Of a stretch of DNA of 64,000 nucleotides, positions 57,444 through 64,000 are shown piece by piece. Source of the stretch: CAMFTQ01 sp051881615 (GTDB taxonomy: Bacteria; Bacillota; Clostridia; Oscillospirales; Acutalibacteraceae); NCBI GenBank assembly GCA_051881615.1, contig JBJEQF010000022.1:1-64000 (forward strand), in the 5' to 3' direction. How positions within the stretch are numbered: the stretch's first letter is position 1; each line of letters starts with the position of its first letter. A model generated the notes under the pieces. It ran no database searches. It was not told the DNA's origin and was given only the letters and a program-made list of their open reading frames with translations. The position numbers and the translations under genes were made by a program.

Positions 57444-58637
57444 TTATTCTGTCATTTCACGTGCAACCTCGCCCAGAGCCTTTATGCCCTTTGCAAGTTG
57501 TTCGTCTGTCGGTGTAGAAAAGTTTATTCTGAATGAATTGCACTGCTCGTTTTCATCGGTTAAAAACGCAGTACCCGGTACTACGCAAACCTTCTTTTCG
57601 AGTGATTTTTTGCTAAACTGCATCATATCAATACCGTCCGGCAGAGTACACCACACAAAAAGTCCGCCCTCTATTTTGTTATATGTAATACCGTATGGAG
57701 CAAGATGCTCCTTCAAAAGACTTTCTGTGAGCCTTGCTTTTTTTGTATAGAGCTTTCTCAACCCCTCAAGATGTGCTTCAAAATCATATTTTTGCATAAA
57801 CTCACAGCAAAGAATTTGCGACCAGATATTTGTATGAACATCACTTCCCTGCTTGCAGACTACAAGCTTTTTGCAGATTTGCTCGGGAGCTGAGCACCAG
57901 CCGACACGCATACCGGGAGAAATAACCTTGCTGAAGCTTCCGGCATAAATTACAATGCCGTCTTTATCAAGCGACTTTATAGCAGGAATGTCCTCTCCCT
58001 CATATCGCAAATCTCCGTAGGGGTTGTCCTCTAAAATCAGAACACCGTATTTTTTTGCAAGCTCATATACAGCCTTGCGTTTTTCAAAGCTCATAGTTAC
58101 GCCTGACGGATTTTGAAAATTCGGAATAGTGTAAATGAATTTAACATTTTTGTTTTCAGCAAGCGCTTTTTCAAGAGCCTCTATATTCATTCCGTCACTT
58201 TCAACGGGAACGCCGACAAGACGTGCGTTGTAGCTTCTAAAGGAATTTAATGAGCCTATAAAGCTCGGTGCTTCGCAGATAACAACGTCACCCTCGTTTA
58301 AAAGCGACTTTGACGTTAAATCCATAACCTGCTGTGCGCCCGAGGTTATTATAAGATCGTCAAGCTCTGTGCCTATTGCGTGCTTTTCTTTCATATATTT
58401 TTTAAGTACTTCTCTGAGCTTAGGATAACCCTCTGTCACGCTGTACTGGAGCGCCGCTATCGGATTTTCTGCAAGTAATTTTTTTGAAATTTCTTCAAGC
58501 TCCTTTGCAGGAAAAGCGTCGGGTGCCGGGTTGCCTGCCGAAAGTGCTACATATGCAGGGTCAGCCGCATATTTAAAAATTTCTCTTATTGCGCTCGGCT
58601 TTAAGCTTTGCACACGGTTTGCAAAAGTATATTCCAT
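57444..58637 (-). CDS. PLP-dependent aminotransferase (2-aminoadipate/aromatic type, class I)
   Basis: 397 residues. The fold-type I landmarks are VALSAGNPAPDAFPAKEL, YSVTEGYPKLREVL, IITSGAQQVMDLTSKSLL, YTIPNFQNPSGVTMS, the PLP-binding Asp-Tyr region LEDNPYGDLRY and the Schiff-base Lys in YAGSFSKVISPGMRVGW. This subgroup (LysN/AadAT/PatA-like, also the MocR C-terminal domain) transaminates 2-aminoadipate, aromatic or branched-chain amino acids. No DNA-binding domain is attached. It heads the operon with trpS; an inverted repeat overlaps its promoter. Confidence 0.9.
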   Translation of the reverse strand: MEYTFANRVQSLKPSAIREIFKYAADPAYVALSAGNPAPDAFPAKELEEISKKLLAENPIAALQYSVTEGYPKLREVLKKYMKEKHAIGTELDDLIITSGAQQVMDLTSKSLLNEGDVVICEAPSFIGSLNSFRSYNARLVGVPVESDGMNIEALEKALAENKNVKFIYTIPNFQNPSGVTMSFEKRKAVYELAKKYGVLILEDNPYGDLRYEGEDIPAIKSLDKDGIVIYAGSFSKVISPGMRVGWCSAPEQICKKLVVCKQGSDVHTNIWSQILCCEFMQKYDFEAHLEGLRKLYTKKARLTESLLKEHLAPYGITYNKIEGGLFVWCTLPDGIDMMQFSKKSLEKKVCVVPGTAFLTDENEQCNSFRINFSTPTDEQLAKGIKALGEVAREMTE

Positions 58638-58661
58638 AAAATCATCCCTTGATTATACTGT

Positions 58662-58676
58662 AATATACCGTATATT
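58662..58676. promoter_or_regulatory. Operator-like inverted repeat at the aminotransferase promoter
   Basis: AATATAC-C-GTATATT, a 7-bp palindrome with one central base. It overlaps the edge of the -10 box and the expected transcription start. Confidence 0.5.
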
Positions 58677-58702
58677 TTACCATAATTTAAGCCTTTGTTC
58701 AA
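58674..58702 (-). promoter_or_regulatory. Promoter of the aminotransferase-trpS operon
   Basis: On the minus strand TTGAAC, 17-base spacer, TAAAAT, 37 bases before the start codon. Confidence 0.72.
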
Positions 58703-58723
58703 GCAGAATATTAAAAAATGACA

Positions 58724-58755
58724 TAATAAAACAGCGGCAGAAACCCTGCCGCTGT
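58724..58755 (-). terminator. Rho-independent terminator of the phosphotransferase gene
   Basis: 10-bp stem ACAGCGGCAG (58731-58740 with 58746-58755), then TTTTATTATG on the minus strand. Confidence 0.86.
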
Positions 58756-58772
58756 CCTTATTTGATTTACTT

Positions 58773-59522
58773 TTACTGATAATCGCAAACGCTTGCCCAC
58801 TTGTTCAGGATTTCTTTTTCTTCTTCCTTGCCCTTTACAAGCTGTGAAGCTGCAACAATCGGGAGCCAGCTCTGAACATACTGAATAGCAGTATCTGTCT
58901 TTTTGCAGAACAGCTCAAGGTACTCCTTAGCAGTCTTTTCATCGCCGTTTAAGCAGAACATAAGGTATGTTCTGGCAGCGTCTGCGGCACCGTTGCCCTG
59001 TGTTGCGTGTGCCCAGTCAATGATGTACGGCTTGCCGTCAGCTGTAACGATTACGTTGCTCGGCACAAAGTCGCCGTGGCATACCTTTGTGTGTGTGTGC
59101 ATACTTTCAAGCCTTGTCTGAAGCTCGTATCTTGTAGTAGCGTCAAGACCGCAGGCAGATATTTTCTTTCTCATCTTATACTTAAGCTCTGTCATAAGCG
59201 GAGATGATTTGCTTAATACCTGCATCTGAATATCAACAAACATATCGAGATATTCCTGCTTTTTGTCAGGATTTTCTGCGATAAGCTCGCCAAGCGTTTT
59301 GCCCTCGATATATTCAATCACGATTGCCCATCTGCCGTCAATTTTTGTAACCTCTAAAATCTTTGGTACAGGCAGTCCTGTTTCTTCTGCTCTTGCGTGG
59401 TTTAATGCCTCGTTAAGTATATCAGCCTTTGAATAGCCTTCTACAAACAGCTTTATTACAACGTCACCGTCACGGTAAACGGTTTTTGTCGGTCTTTCTG
59501 CAATAGGATTGTTGAGCGTCAT
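58773..59522 (-). CDS. APH/choline-kinase-like phosphotransferase
   Basis: 249 residues from the ATG at 59522, with GGAGG upstream; the longer reading is not supported by a ribosome site. The kinase-like fold shows VVIKLFVEGYSKADILNEAL with the ATP-binding Lys, VIEYIEGKTLGELI as hinge, CHGDFVPSNVIV with the catalytic HGD...N, and YIIDWAHATQGN with the metal-binding Asp. The family covers aminoglycoside, choline and homoserine kinases; nothing points to antibiotic resistance. A homologous subfamily is annotated only as TIGR02172-like phosphotransferases. Monocistronic. Substrate unknown. Confidence 0.82.
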   Translation of the reverse strand: MTLNNPIAERPTKTVYRDGDVVIKLFVEGYSKADILNEALNHARAEETGLPVPKILEVTKIDGRWAIVIEYIEGKTLGELIAENPDKKQEYLDMFVDIQMQVLSKSSPLMTELKYKMRKKISACGLDATTRYELQTRLESMHTHTKVCHGDFVPSNVIVTADGKPYIIDWAHATQGNGAADAARTYLMFCLNGDEKTAKEYLELFCKKTDTAIQYVQSWLPIVAASQLVKGKEEEKEILNKWASVCDYQ

Positions 59523-59745
59523 ATTTATTCCTCCAATATTAAGAAACTGAAAATAATAAGCAAAGGTAAATTCGTACACAGCTTTTAAGGCTCTGGCACA
59601 CGATTTATCTGAACTTTGAGGATATTATAACACATCATTTCAGAAAATAAAAGGGGTTTTGAAAATTTTTTCGTTATTTTACATAAATTTTTTAACGAAA
59701 TTACAGTAAAATCGTTAAATGGTTATCAACTTTGCTGTGATTTTA

Positions 59746-60237
59746 TTATTCAGATTCCTTTTTCGCCTTAAATGCAAAAAATCTTTGCCCGATATAGTTA
59801 AAGCACATAAACAGTCCCATACCTGCAAGAACAGCCACGTTGTCGCAAAATTTTGCCGTACTGCCGCCGAAAAGCGAAAGCATTAACGGTGTGTTGATAA
59901 ATGACGCTGTCCACGATGCCATAAAGCTAAGGCTCATAAACCAGCCGACAAGAGGCTGTGCTATACCGTAGGCTAAAAGATAGCACACACCGATATTGAT
60001 CGAAAAACGCAGAACAGGCTTTATGCCCTTTTCTGTATTTTTAAAGGTAAAGTGCTTGTTGAGAAAATAGCTCATAATGCTTGCAAGTATGTAGCTGAGC
60101 GCCGTTGACGGCCAGTAGCCTAAATTTAACACATTCATAAAAAGCACAGTGAGCAGATAGCCGACAATCGTGTTTAAAACGCCGACAAAAAGGAACTTCA
60201 GAAGCTTTAAGTCGAAAATTTCTTTAATCTTTGCCAT
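59746..60237 (-). CDS. GtrA-family membrane protein (putative lipid-linked sugar flippase)
   Basis: 163 residues with four hydrophobic helices. The family pattern is seen in LLKFLFVGVLNTIVGYLLTV, ALSYILASIMSYFLNKHFTF and the basic C-terminal RFFAFKAKK. GtrA/GtcA proteins are thought to flip undecaprenyl-phosphate-linked sugars for decoration of teichoic acid or polysaccharide. It lies 29 bases downstream of the GT2 gene that would make the lipid-linked sugar, in the same operon, and both are divergent from a YfhO gene that could transfer the sugar. Confidence 0.88.
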   Translation of the reverse strand: MAKIKEIFDLKLLKFLFVGVLNTIVGYLLTVLFMNVLNLGYWPSTALSYILASIMSYFLNKHFTFKNTEKGIKPVLRFSINIGVCYLLAYGIAQPLVGWFMSLSFMASWTASFINTPLMLSLFGGSTAKFCDNVAVLAGMGLFMCFNYIGQRFFAFKAKKESE

Positions 60238-60266
60238 AAAAAAGCCTTTCGTAATTAAAATCTGAT

Positions 60267-61214
60267 TTATTTATCCTGCTTTGGATTTTCAAGGTTTGAG
60301 TGCTGTAATATGTATATAGGTCTGTCCTTTGTTTCCATATATATTCTGCCGATGTATTCGCCGAGAATACCGATAGAAAACTCTGTAATACCGCCTAAAA
60401 ACAGAGTAGCGCACAGTGTTGTCACATATCCCGGCACATTTACGCCAAATACAAGCGTCTGAATAAGCGTAACTAAGATGTAGATAAATGCAATAGCACT
60501 GATAAAAAATCCGAGCACCGCAATAAAACGAAGCGGAGTTACAGAAAAACACGCAATACCGTCAATGGCATAGCGGAAAAGTCCCCAGAAGCTCCATTTT
60601 GTAGTGCCGACTGCTCTTTCTACGTTTTCATACGGCAGCCACTTTGTGTCAAAGCCTACCCAGCTGAAAATTCCCTTTGAAAATCTCTGAACCTCTGAAA
60701 GCTCAAGTATTGAATTTACCATCGCTCTTGACATAATTCTGTAGTCAACAGCGTTGTACGGCAGCTTTACATCAGATATTTTGTTTGAGATTTTGTAAAA
60801 GCTCTTTGAGAAAAAGCTCCTTACCTTTGATTCGCCGTCACGGCTTGAGCGCATAGCGGCACAGCAGTCGTAGCCCTCTTCAATACCCTTAATCATATCG
60901 GGGAACATTGCCGGCGGATGCTGCAAATCGGCGTCCATTACAATTACATAATCACCGCTTGAATTTTTAAGTCCTGCAAACATTGCCGCCTCTTTGCCGA
61001 AATTTCTTGAAAAAGAAATGTACTTTACATTTTTGTACTGCTCTGCAAGCTTTTTCATTACAAGATATGTGTTGTCACGGCTTCCGTCATTTACAAGTAT
61101 ATAACGAAAGTCGTAATCGGGTAATGTTTCAATCACTTTGTTTGTTTCTGTAACAAAAAGCTCCAGTCCCTCTTCTTCGTTATAGCAGGGAACGATAATA
61201 TCTATTAAGCTCAT
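60267..61214 (-). CDS. Family 2 glycosyltransferase, DPM1/GtrB/CsbB type
   Basis: 315 residues, AAAGGA upstream. The GT-A domain shows DIIVPCYNEEEGLELFV, YILVNDGSRDNTY, FSRNFGKEAAMFAGL and VIVMDADLQHPPAMFPDMI with the DXD-type metal site, then RSSRDGESKVRSFFSKSFYK and WLPYENVERAVGTTKW. Two membrane helices follow near residues 225-250 and 260-285. This form transfers a sugar from a nucleotide donor to undecaprenyl phosphate on the cytoplasmic face. Together with GtrA (same operon) and YfhO (divergent) it forms a three-part glycosylation module. Confidence 0.92.
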   Translation of the reverse strand: MSLIDIIVPCYNEEEGLELFVTETNKVIETLPDYDFRYILVNDGSRDNTYLVMKKLAEQYKNVKYISFSRNFGKEAAMFAGLKNSSGDYVIVMDADLQHPPAMFPDMIKGIEEGYDCCAAMRSSRDGESKVRSFFSKSFYKISNKISDVKLPYNAVDYRIMSRAMVNSILELSEVQRFSKGIFSWVGFDTKWLPYENVERAVGTTKWSFWGLFRYAIDGIACFSVTPLRFIAVLGFFISAIAFIYILVTLIQTLVFGVNVPGYVTTLCATLFLGGITEFSIGILGEYIGRIYMETKDRPIYILQHSNLENPKQDK

Positions 61215-61254
61215 ATTTTCCGATCCTTTTCTGTTTCTAATTCCTGTATTACCG

Positions 61255-61283
61255 ATTATATCAAAAAAATACAGAAAAGTCCA
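61255..61283 (-). promoter_or_regulatory. Promoter of the GT2-GtrA operon
   Basis: On the minus strand TGGACT, 17-base spacer, TATAAT, about 40 bases before the GT2 start. Confidence 0.68.
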
Positions 61284-61323
61284 TTAAAATAATTAAAAAT
61301 CAATAAATTCATTTATTTTTCTC

Positions 61324-61352
61324 TTTACCAAAGTTTTATTTAGTGGTATAAT
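61324..61352 (+). promoter_or_regulatory. Promoter of the YfhO gene
   Basis: TTTACC, 17-base spacer, TATAAT. It is back to back with the GT2 promoter, 41 bases away. Confidence 0.7.
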
Positions 61353-61398
61353 ACACTTAAATATTTTTATTATTTAATTTATACGGAGGTATTTTTCA

Positions 61399-64000
61399 AT
61401 GTCGACAAAAGCTGTTAGAAGGCACGCGGCACACGCTGAGAACTCAAAGCGTGGATTTGCGGGATTTTTGTCAGAAAACAAATTTATATTCCTCGCATTT
61501 TTAATTCCGTTTGCTCTAATGATTTTATCGTTTGGACTGCACGGTGCGTCACCGTTTGGCGACAAGCAGATTCTTGTTGTTGACCTTTGGCACCAGTATT
61601 ACCCGTTTTTGGTTGATTTGCAGGACAAGCTGACGCACGGCGGTTCACTTTTTTATGACTGGTCCGTAGGCGGCGGCGTAAACTTCTTGGCGCTTATGTC
61701 CTACTATGCCGCAGGACCTATCAACTTTCTGAGCGTCTTTGTTCCGGCGGAATATTTAAGAGAATTTCTGATGTTCACGGTAGCCGCCAGAATGGCTCTT
61801 GCAAGTATGTTCTTTGCAATGTTTTTGCGCTACACCTTTAAGGTGAATAACTTTTCTCTTTCCGTTTTTGGCTCAATGTTTGGTCTTTGCGCTTTCTTTA
61901 TGGGCTATTACTGGAACGTTATCTGGCTTGACGCTGTTGCAGTTACCCCTCTTGTAATAATGGGTATGGTTGCCCTGCTTCGTGAGGGAAAGTTTAAGCT
62001 TTATGTTATTTCGCTTGCCATAGGCGTTGTTGCAAACTACCACATCGGACTGTTTTTGTGCTTCTTTACGCTGTTATGCTTTATCGGCTATGCTATATGC
62101 AAGTGGAACGGTCTTAGGGATTTCTTTATTAAGCTCGGCAGAATGGGTGTTTACACGCTTATTTCTCTGTGCATTATGGCAGTTATGGCTATTCCTGCAT
62201 TTTTAGGTCTGCAAAACACCTACTCAACGGTAAACAAATGGCCTGCCTCATACGATATCAACATCGGCAAAACAGACGATTTGATAGGCACTTTACAGGC
62301 ATTCGGCAGAGTTCTCTCAAATTTGCTTGCTTTTGTAGAGCCTAACACAAAGGACGCCGACAAGCTCCCGAACATCTACTGCGGTGTTCTCGCAATAGTT
62401 CTGGCTATTGTATTTTTATCATCAAACAAAATCAAGATTAAAGAAAAAATCTTTAACACCTGCTTCCTTGTATTCCTGATTTTAAGCTGTATCATCCGTC
62501 AGCTTGACTACATCTGGCACGGTATGCACTTTACAAATATGATTCCGTACCGTTTCAGCTTTTTATTCAGCTTTGTTTTAGTCACTATGGCGTTTCGGGC
62601 ATTTATGCTGATTGACAAGGTCACCATGTGGGACGCGCTTATTGCGGGACTTTTCACAGCTATCATTGTTCTGATTTCTATTCAGGAGCAAGAGCCTGTT
62701 GCGGTGATTTCAACTGTGCTTATCGCCTTTCTTATCGTTCTTACAATTTCTCTTTACGCAAAGAGGATTCTGCCGAAGAACGCTATGAGCATAATTTTGT
62801 GTCTGATAGTAATAGCAGAAATGGGCTACACTGCGTATATCGGCGTTAATACAGTTACATTGACTACAATGAAGGATTACCCGAGAGGCGGAGAAAACAC
62901 AGAAACAATAATCAGCTCAATGAATGAGCTGGAAAAAGACACAGTTGACTTATGGAGAGCCGAGATGACAAGCACCCAGACGCTCAACGACGGTGCATTA
63001 AACGGCTACAGGGGTCTTTCAATGTTCAGCTCAATGGCGAACGTGTCTATCACCAGATTTGTTGAGGATTTCGGCTTTGCAGGCTGGACAAACGGCAACC
63101 GCTACACATATAACGAAAGCTCGCCCGTTACTAACCTGTTCTTCAACTTAAAGTACCTTATCTCACGTGACGGCAAGTACGGCAACACAGATTATCTTAC
63201 ACAGGTAGCTCAGGAGGGCAGTGTAAAGCTCCTTAAAAATAACGCTTATCTGCCTATGGGCTTTATGACTGACAATGAACTTTTATCATATGAAATTCCT
63301 GCATCACTGCGCAATCCCTTTGACGCTCAGAGCGAGTTCTTCAAAAAGGCTACAGGCATAGACGAAGAGCTTTATACTCCGCTCGAGGTTGTTTCACAGG
63401 GTCACACCGAGTACGAAAAGTTCAATGTAAACAAAAACGGCTACGGCGACTACACAATGATTAACAAGACAGAGGGACAGACTCCTCACCTTAAATTCAA
63501 CTACGAAGCACCGCGGGACGGCTTGTACTTTGCATATTTAAGCGCTAACCCTGCAACCTCTATGACGCTTAAGAAAAACGATACAGACGTTCAGACCTAC
63601 AATATCGGCAGACCGTACATTATGTGCCTGGGCAGATTTGCAAAGGGCGAGAAAATATCGCTTTACACTGACGTTACAAAAATTGTTACAAATGCACACT
63701 ACAAGGTAAACGTTTACTGCAACGTGTTAAACGAGGACGTATTCAACAAGGGTTATCAGAAGCTTTCACAAAGCACATTGTCTGCAACAAAGGTAACAGA
63801 CACAGCCATTGAGGGTACAATAAACGTAAAAGAGGACGGACTGTTCTACACATCAATTCCTTATGAAAAGGGCTGGAGTGCAAGGGTTGACGGCAAGCCT
63901 GTTGAAATCACACCTATTGGCAACGCCTTGGTAGCATTTAACCTGTCAAAGGGTGAGCATACAATAGAGCTTAGCTTTATACCTGACGGCTTTGTTGTGG
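61399..64000 (+). CDS. YfhO-family membrane glycosyltransferase (3' end outside the window)
   Basis: From the ATG at 61399 (CGGAGG eight bases upstream) the frame stays open for 867 codons to the window edge. The first membrane helix follows a basic N-terminus (FIFLAFLIPFALMILSFGL), then VVDLWHQYYPFLVDLQDKL and LFYDWSVGGGVNFLALMSYY, the GT-C-like extracytoplasmic loop of YfhO with its acidic residues. About a dozen helices extend to residue about 480, then a large external domain includes GALNGYRGLSMFSSMANVSI and near the end GWSARVDGKPVEITPIG. YfhO proteins take a lipid-linked sugar on the outer face and transfer it to lipoteichoic acid or a similar polymer. Known members have about 860 residues, so little is missing. 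Confidence 0.88.
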   Translation, partial: MSTKAVRRHAAHAENSKRGFAGFLSENKFIFLAFLIPFALMILSFGLHGASPFGDKQILVVDLWHQYYPFLVDLQDKLTHGGSLFYDWSVGGGVNFLALMSYYAAGPINFLSVFVPAEYLREFLMFTVAARMALASMFFAMFLRYTFKVNNFSLSVFGSMFGLCAFFMGYYWNVIWLDAVAVTPLVIMGMVALLREGKFKLYVISLAIGVVANYHIGLFLCFFTLLCFIGYAICKWNGLRDFFIKLGRMGVYTLISLCIMAVMAIPAFLGLQNTYSTVNKWPASYDINIGKTDDLIGTLQAFGRVLSNLLAFVEPNTKDADKLPNIYCGVLAIVLAIVFLSSNKIKIKEKIFNTCFLVFLILSCIIRQLDYIWHGMHFTNMIPYRFSFLFSFVLVTMAFRAFMLIDKVTMWDALIAGLFTAIIVLISIQEQEPVAVISTVLIAFLIVLTISLYAKRILPKNAMSIILCLIVIAEMGYTAYIGVNTVTLTTMKDYPRGGENTETIISSMNELEKDTVDLWRAEMTSTQTLNDGALNGYRGLSMFSSMANVSITRFVEDFGFAGWTNGNRYTYNESSPVTNLFFNLKYLISRDGKYGNTDYLTQVAQEGSVKLLKNNAYLPMGFMTDNELLSYEIPASLRNPFDAQSEFFKKATGIDEELYTPLEVVSQGHTEYEKFNVNKNGYGDYTMINKTEGQTPHLKFNYEAPRDGLYFAYLSANPATSMTLKKNDTDVQTYNIGRPYIMCLGRFAKGEKISLYTDVTKIVTNAHYKVNVYCNVLNEDVFNKGYQKLSQSTLSATKVTDTAIEGTINVKEDGLFYTSIPYEKGWSARVDGKPVEITPIGNALVAFNLSKGEHTIELSFIPDGFVV

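Noticed and set aside
57427..58661. Possible T-box leaders for metG, trpS or asnB
   Set aside because: No AGGGTGG T-box sequence or antiterminator is visible upstream of these genes.
61374..62849. Small frames at 61374-61565 (minus) and 62628-62849 (plus)
   Set aside because: Both are shadows within the open YfhO frame, which has no stop in the window and reads as a continuous family protein.
1..64000. CRISPR arrays, tRNA genes, insertion sequences and prophage
   Set aside because: No regularly spaced repeats, cloverleaf-type TPsiC consensus, transposase motifs or phage genes were found by reading.

Overview
The window looks like chromosome from an anaerobic, low-to-moderate-GC Gram-positive gut clostridium of the Oscillospiraceae/Ruminococcaceae type. 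The evidence is four secreted dockerin proteins, a ferredoxin-dependent 2-oxoacid oxidoreductase, lactate dehydrogenase, a two-subunit class I fumarase, a cytoplasmic GH13 maltodextrin hydrolase, Firmicute sigma-A promoters (TTGACA-17-TATAAT types) and frequent TTG/GTG starts. Species cannot be fixed from the sequence alone. I see no tRNA, rRNA, CRISPR array, insertion sequence or prophage. Most of the window is housekeeping core with small accessory islands.

Layout. 1-1450: the end of a NifU-like scaffold gene and the GGGtGRT protein gene. 1461-2063: a DinJ/YafQ toxin-antitoxin module. 2111-6290: a HAD phosphatase, then a promoter-led operon of a P-loop ATPase and the four subunits of a VorB-type 2-oxoacid:ferredoxin oxidoreductase. 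6379-13891: a coiled-coil protein, a CpXC protein, ribF, a NUDIX hydrolase, an M14 peptidase, asnB with a long acidic tail, DUF554 and an acidic-tailed membrane protein. 14113-26931: metG-tatD, a dockerin-serpin, dut, a U32 peptidase, an MsmK-like ATPase, a HAD/DUF4830/RsuA operon and a DUF1624-ychF pair. 26931-29570: a small XRE regulator with a doubly operated divergent promoter, then a two-component system. 29698-35344: fumarase, two dockerin proteins and citrate synthase. 35351-42776: an unknown protein, an FtsEX/PcsB-like division module, a CdaR-type regulator with a long structured leader, and a Na/Pi cotransporter. 42912-49335: a C39 peptidase, the GH13 enzyme, ZapA, a MATE pump and a dockerin protein with a possible starch-binding domain. 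49493-59522: purL, a second MATE pump, ldh, a zinc-ribbon protein, aminotransferase-trpS and a phosphotransferase. 59746-64000: GtrA and GT2 genes divergent from a YfhO gene that runs off the window.

How it fits together. The dockerin proteins (serpin, two helical/unknown proteins, one CBM-like protein) imply cohesin scaffolds elsewhere in the genome and an extracellular complex, with the serpin a likely protector against proteases. The central metabolism genes fit amino-acid or sugar fermentation with a partial TCA cycle. FtsEX plus a coiled-coil M23 hydrolase form the usual wall-splitting unit. GtrA, GT2 and YfhO match the three-part system that glycosylates cell-envelope polymers. The least explained local structures are the XRE module near 27.2 kb, the NifU-like/GGGtGRT pair, the shared C-terminal motif of AsnB and its neighbour, and the leader upstream of the CdaR-type regulator.
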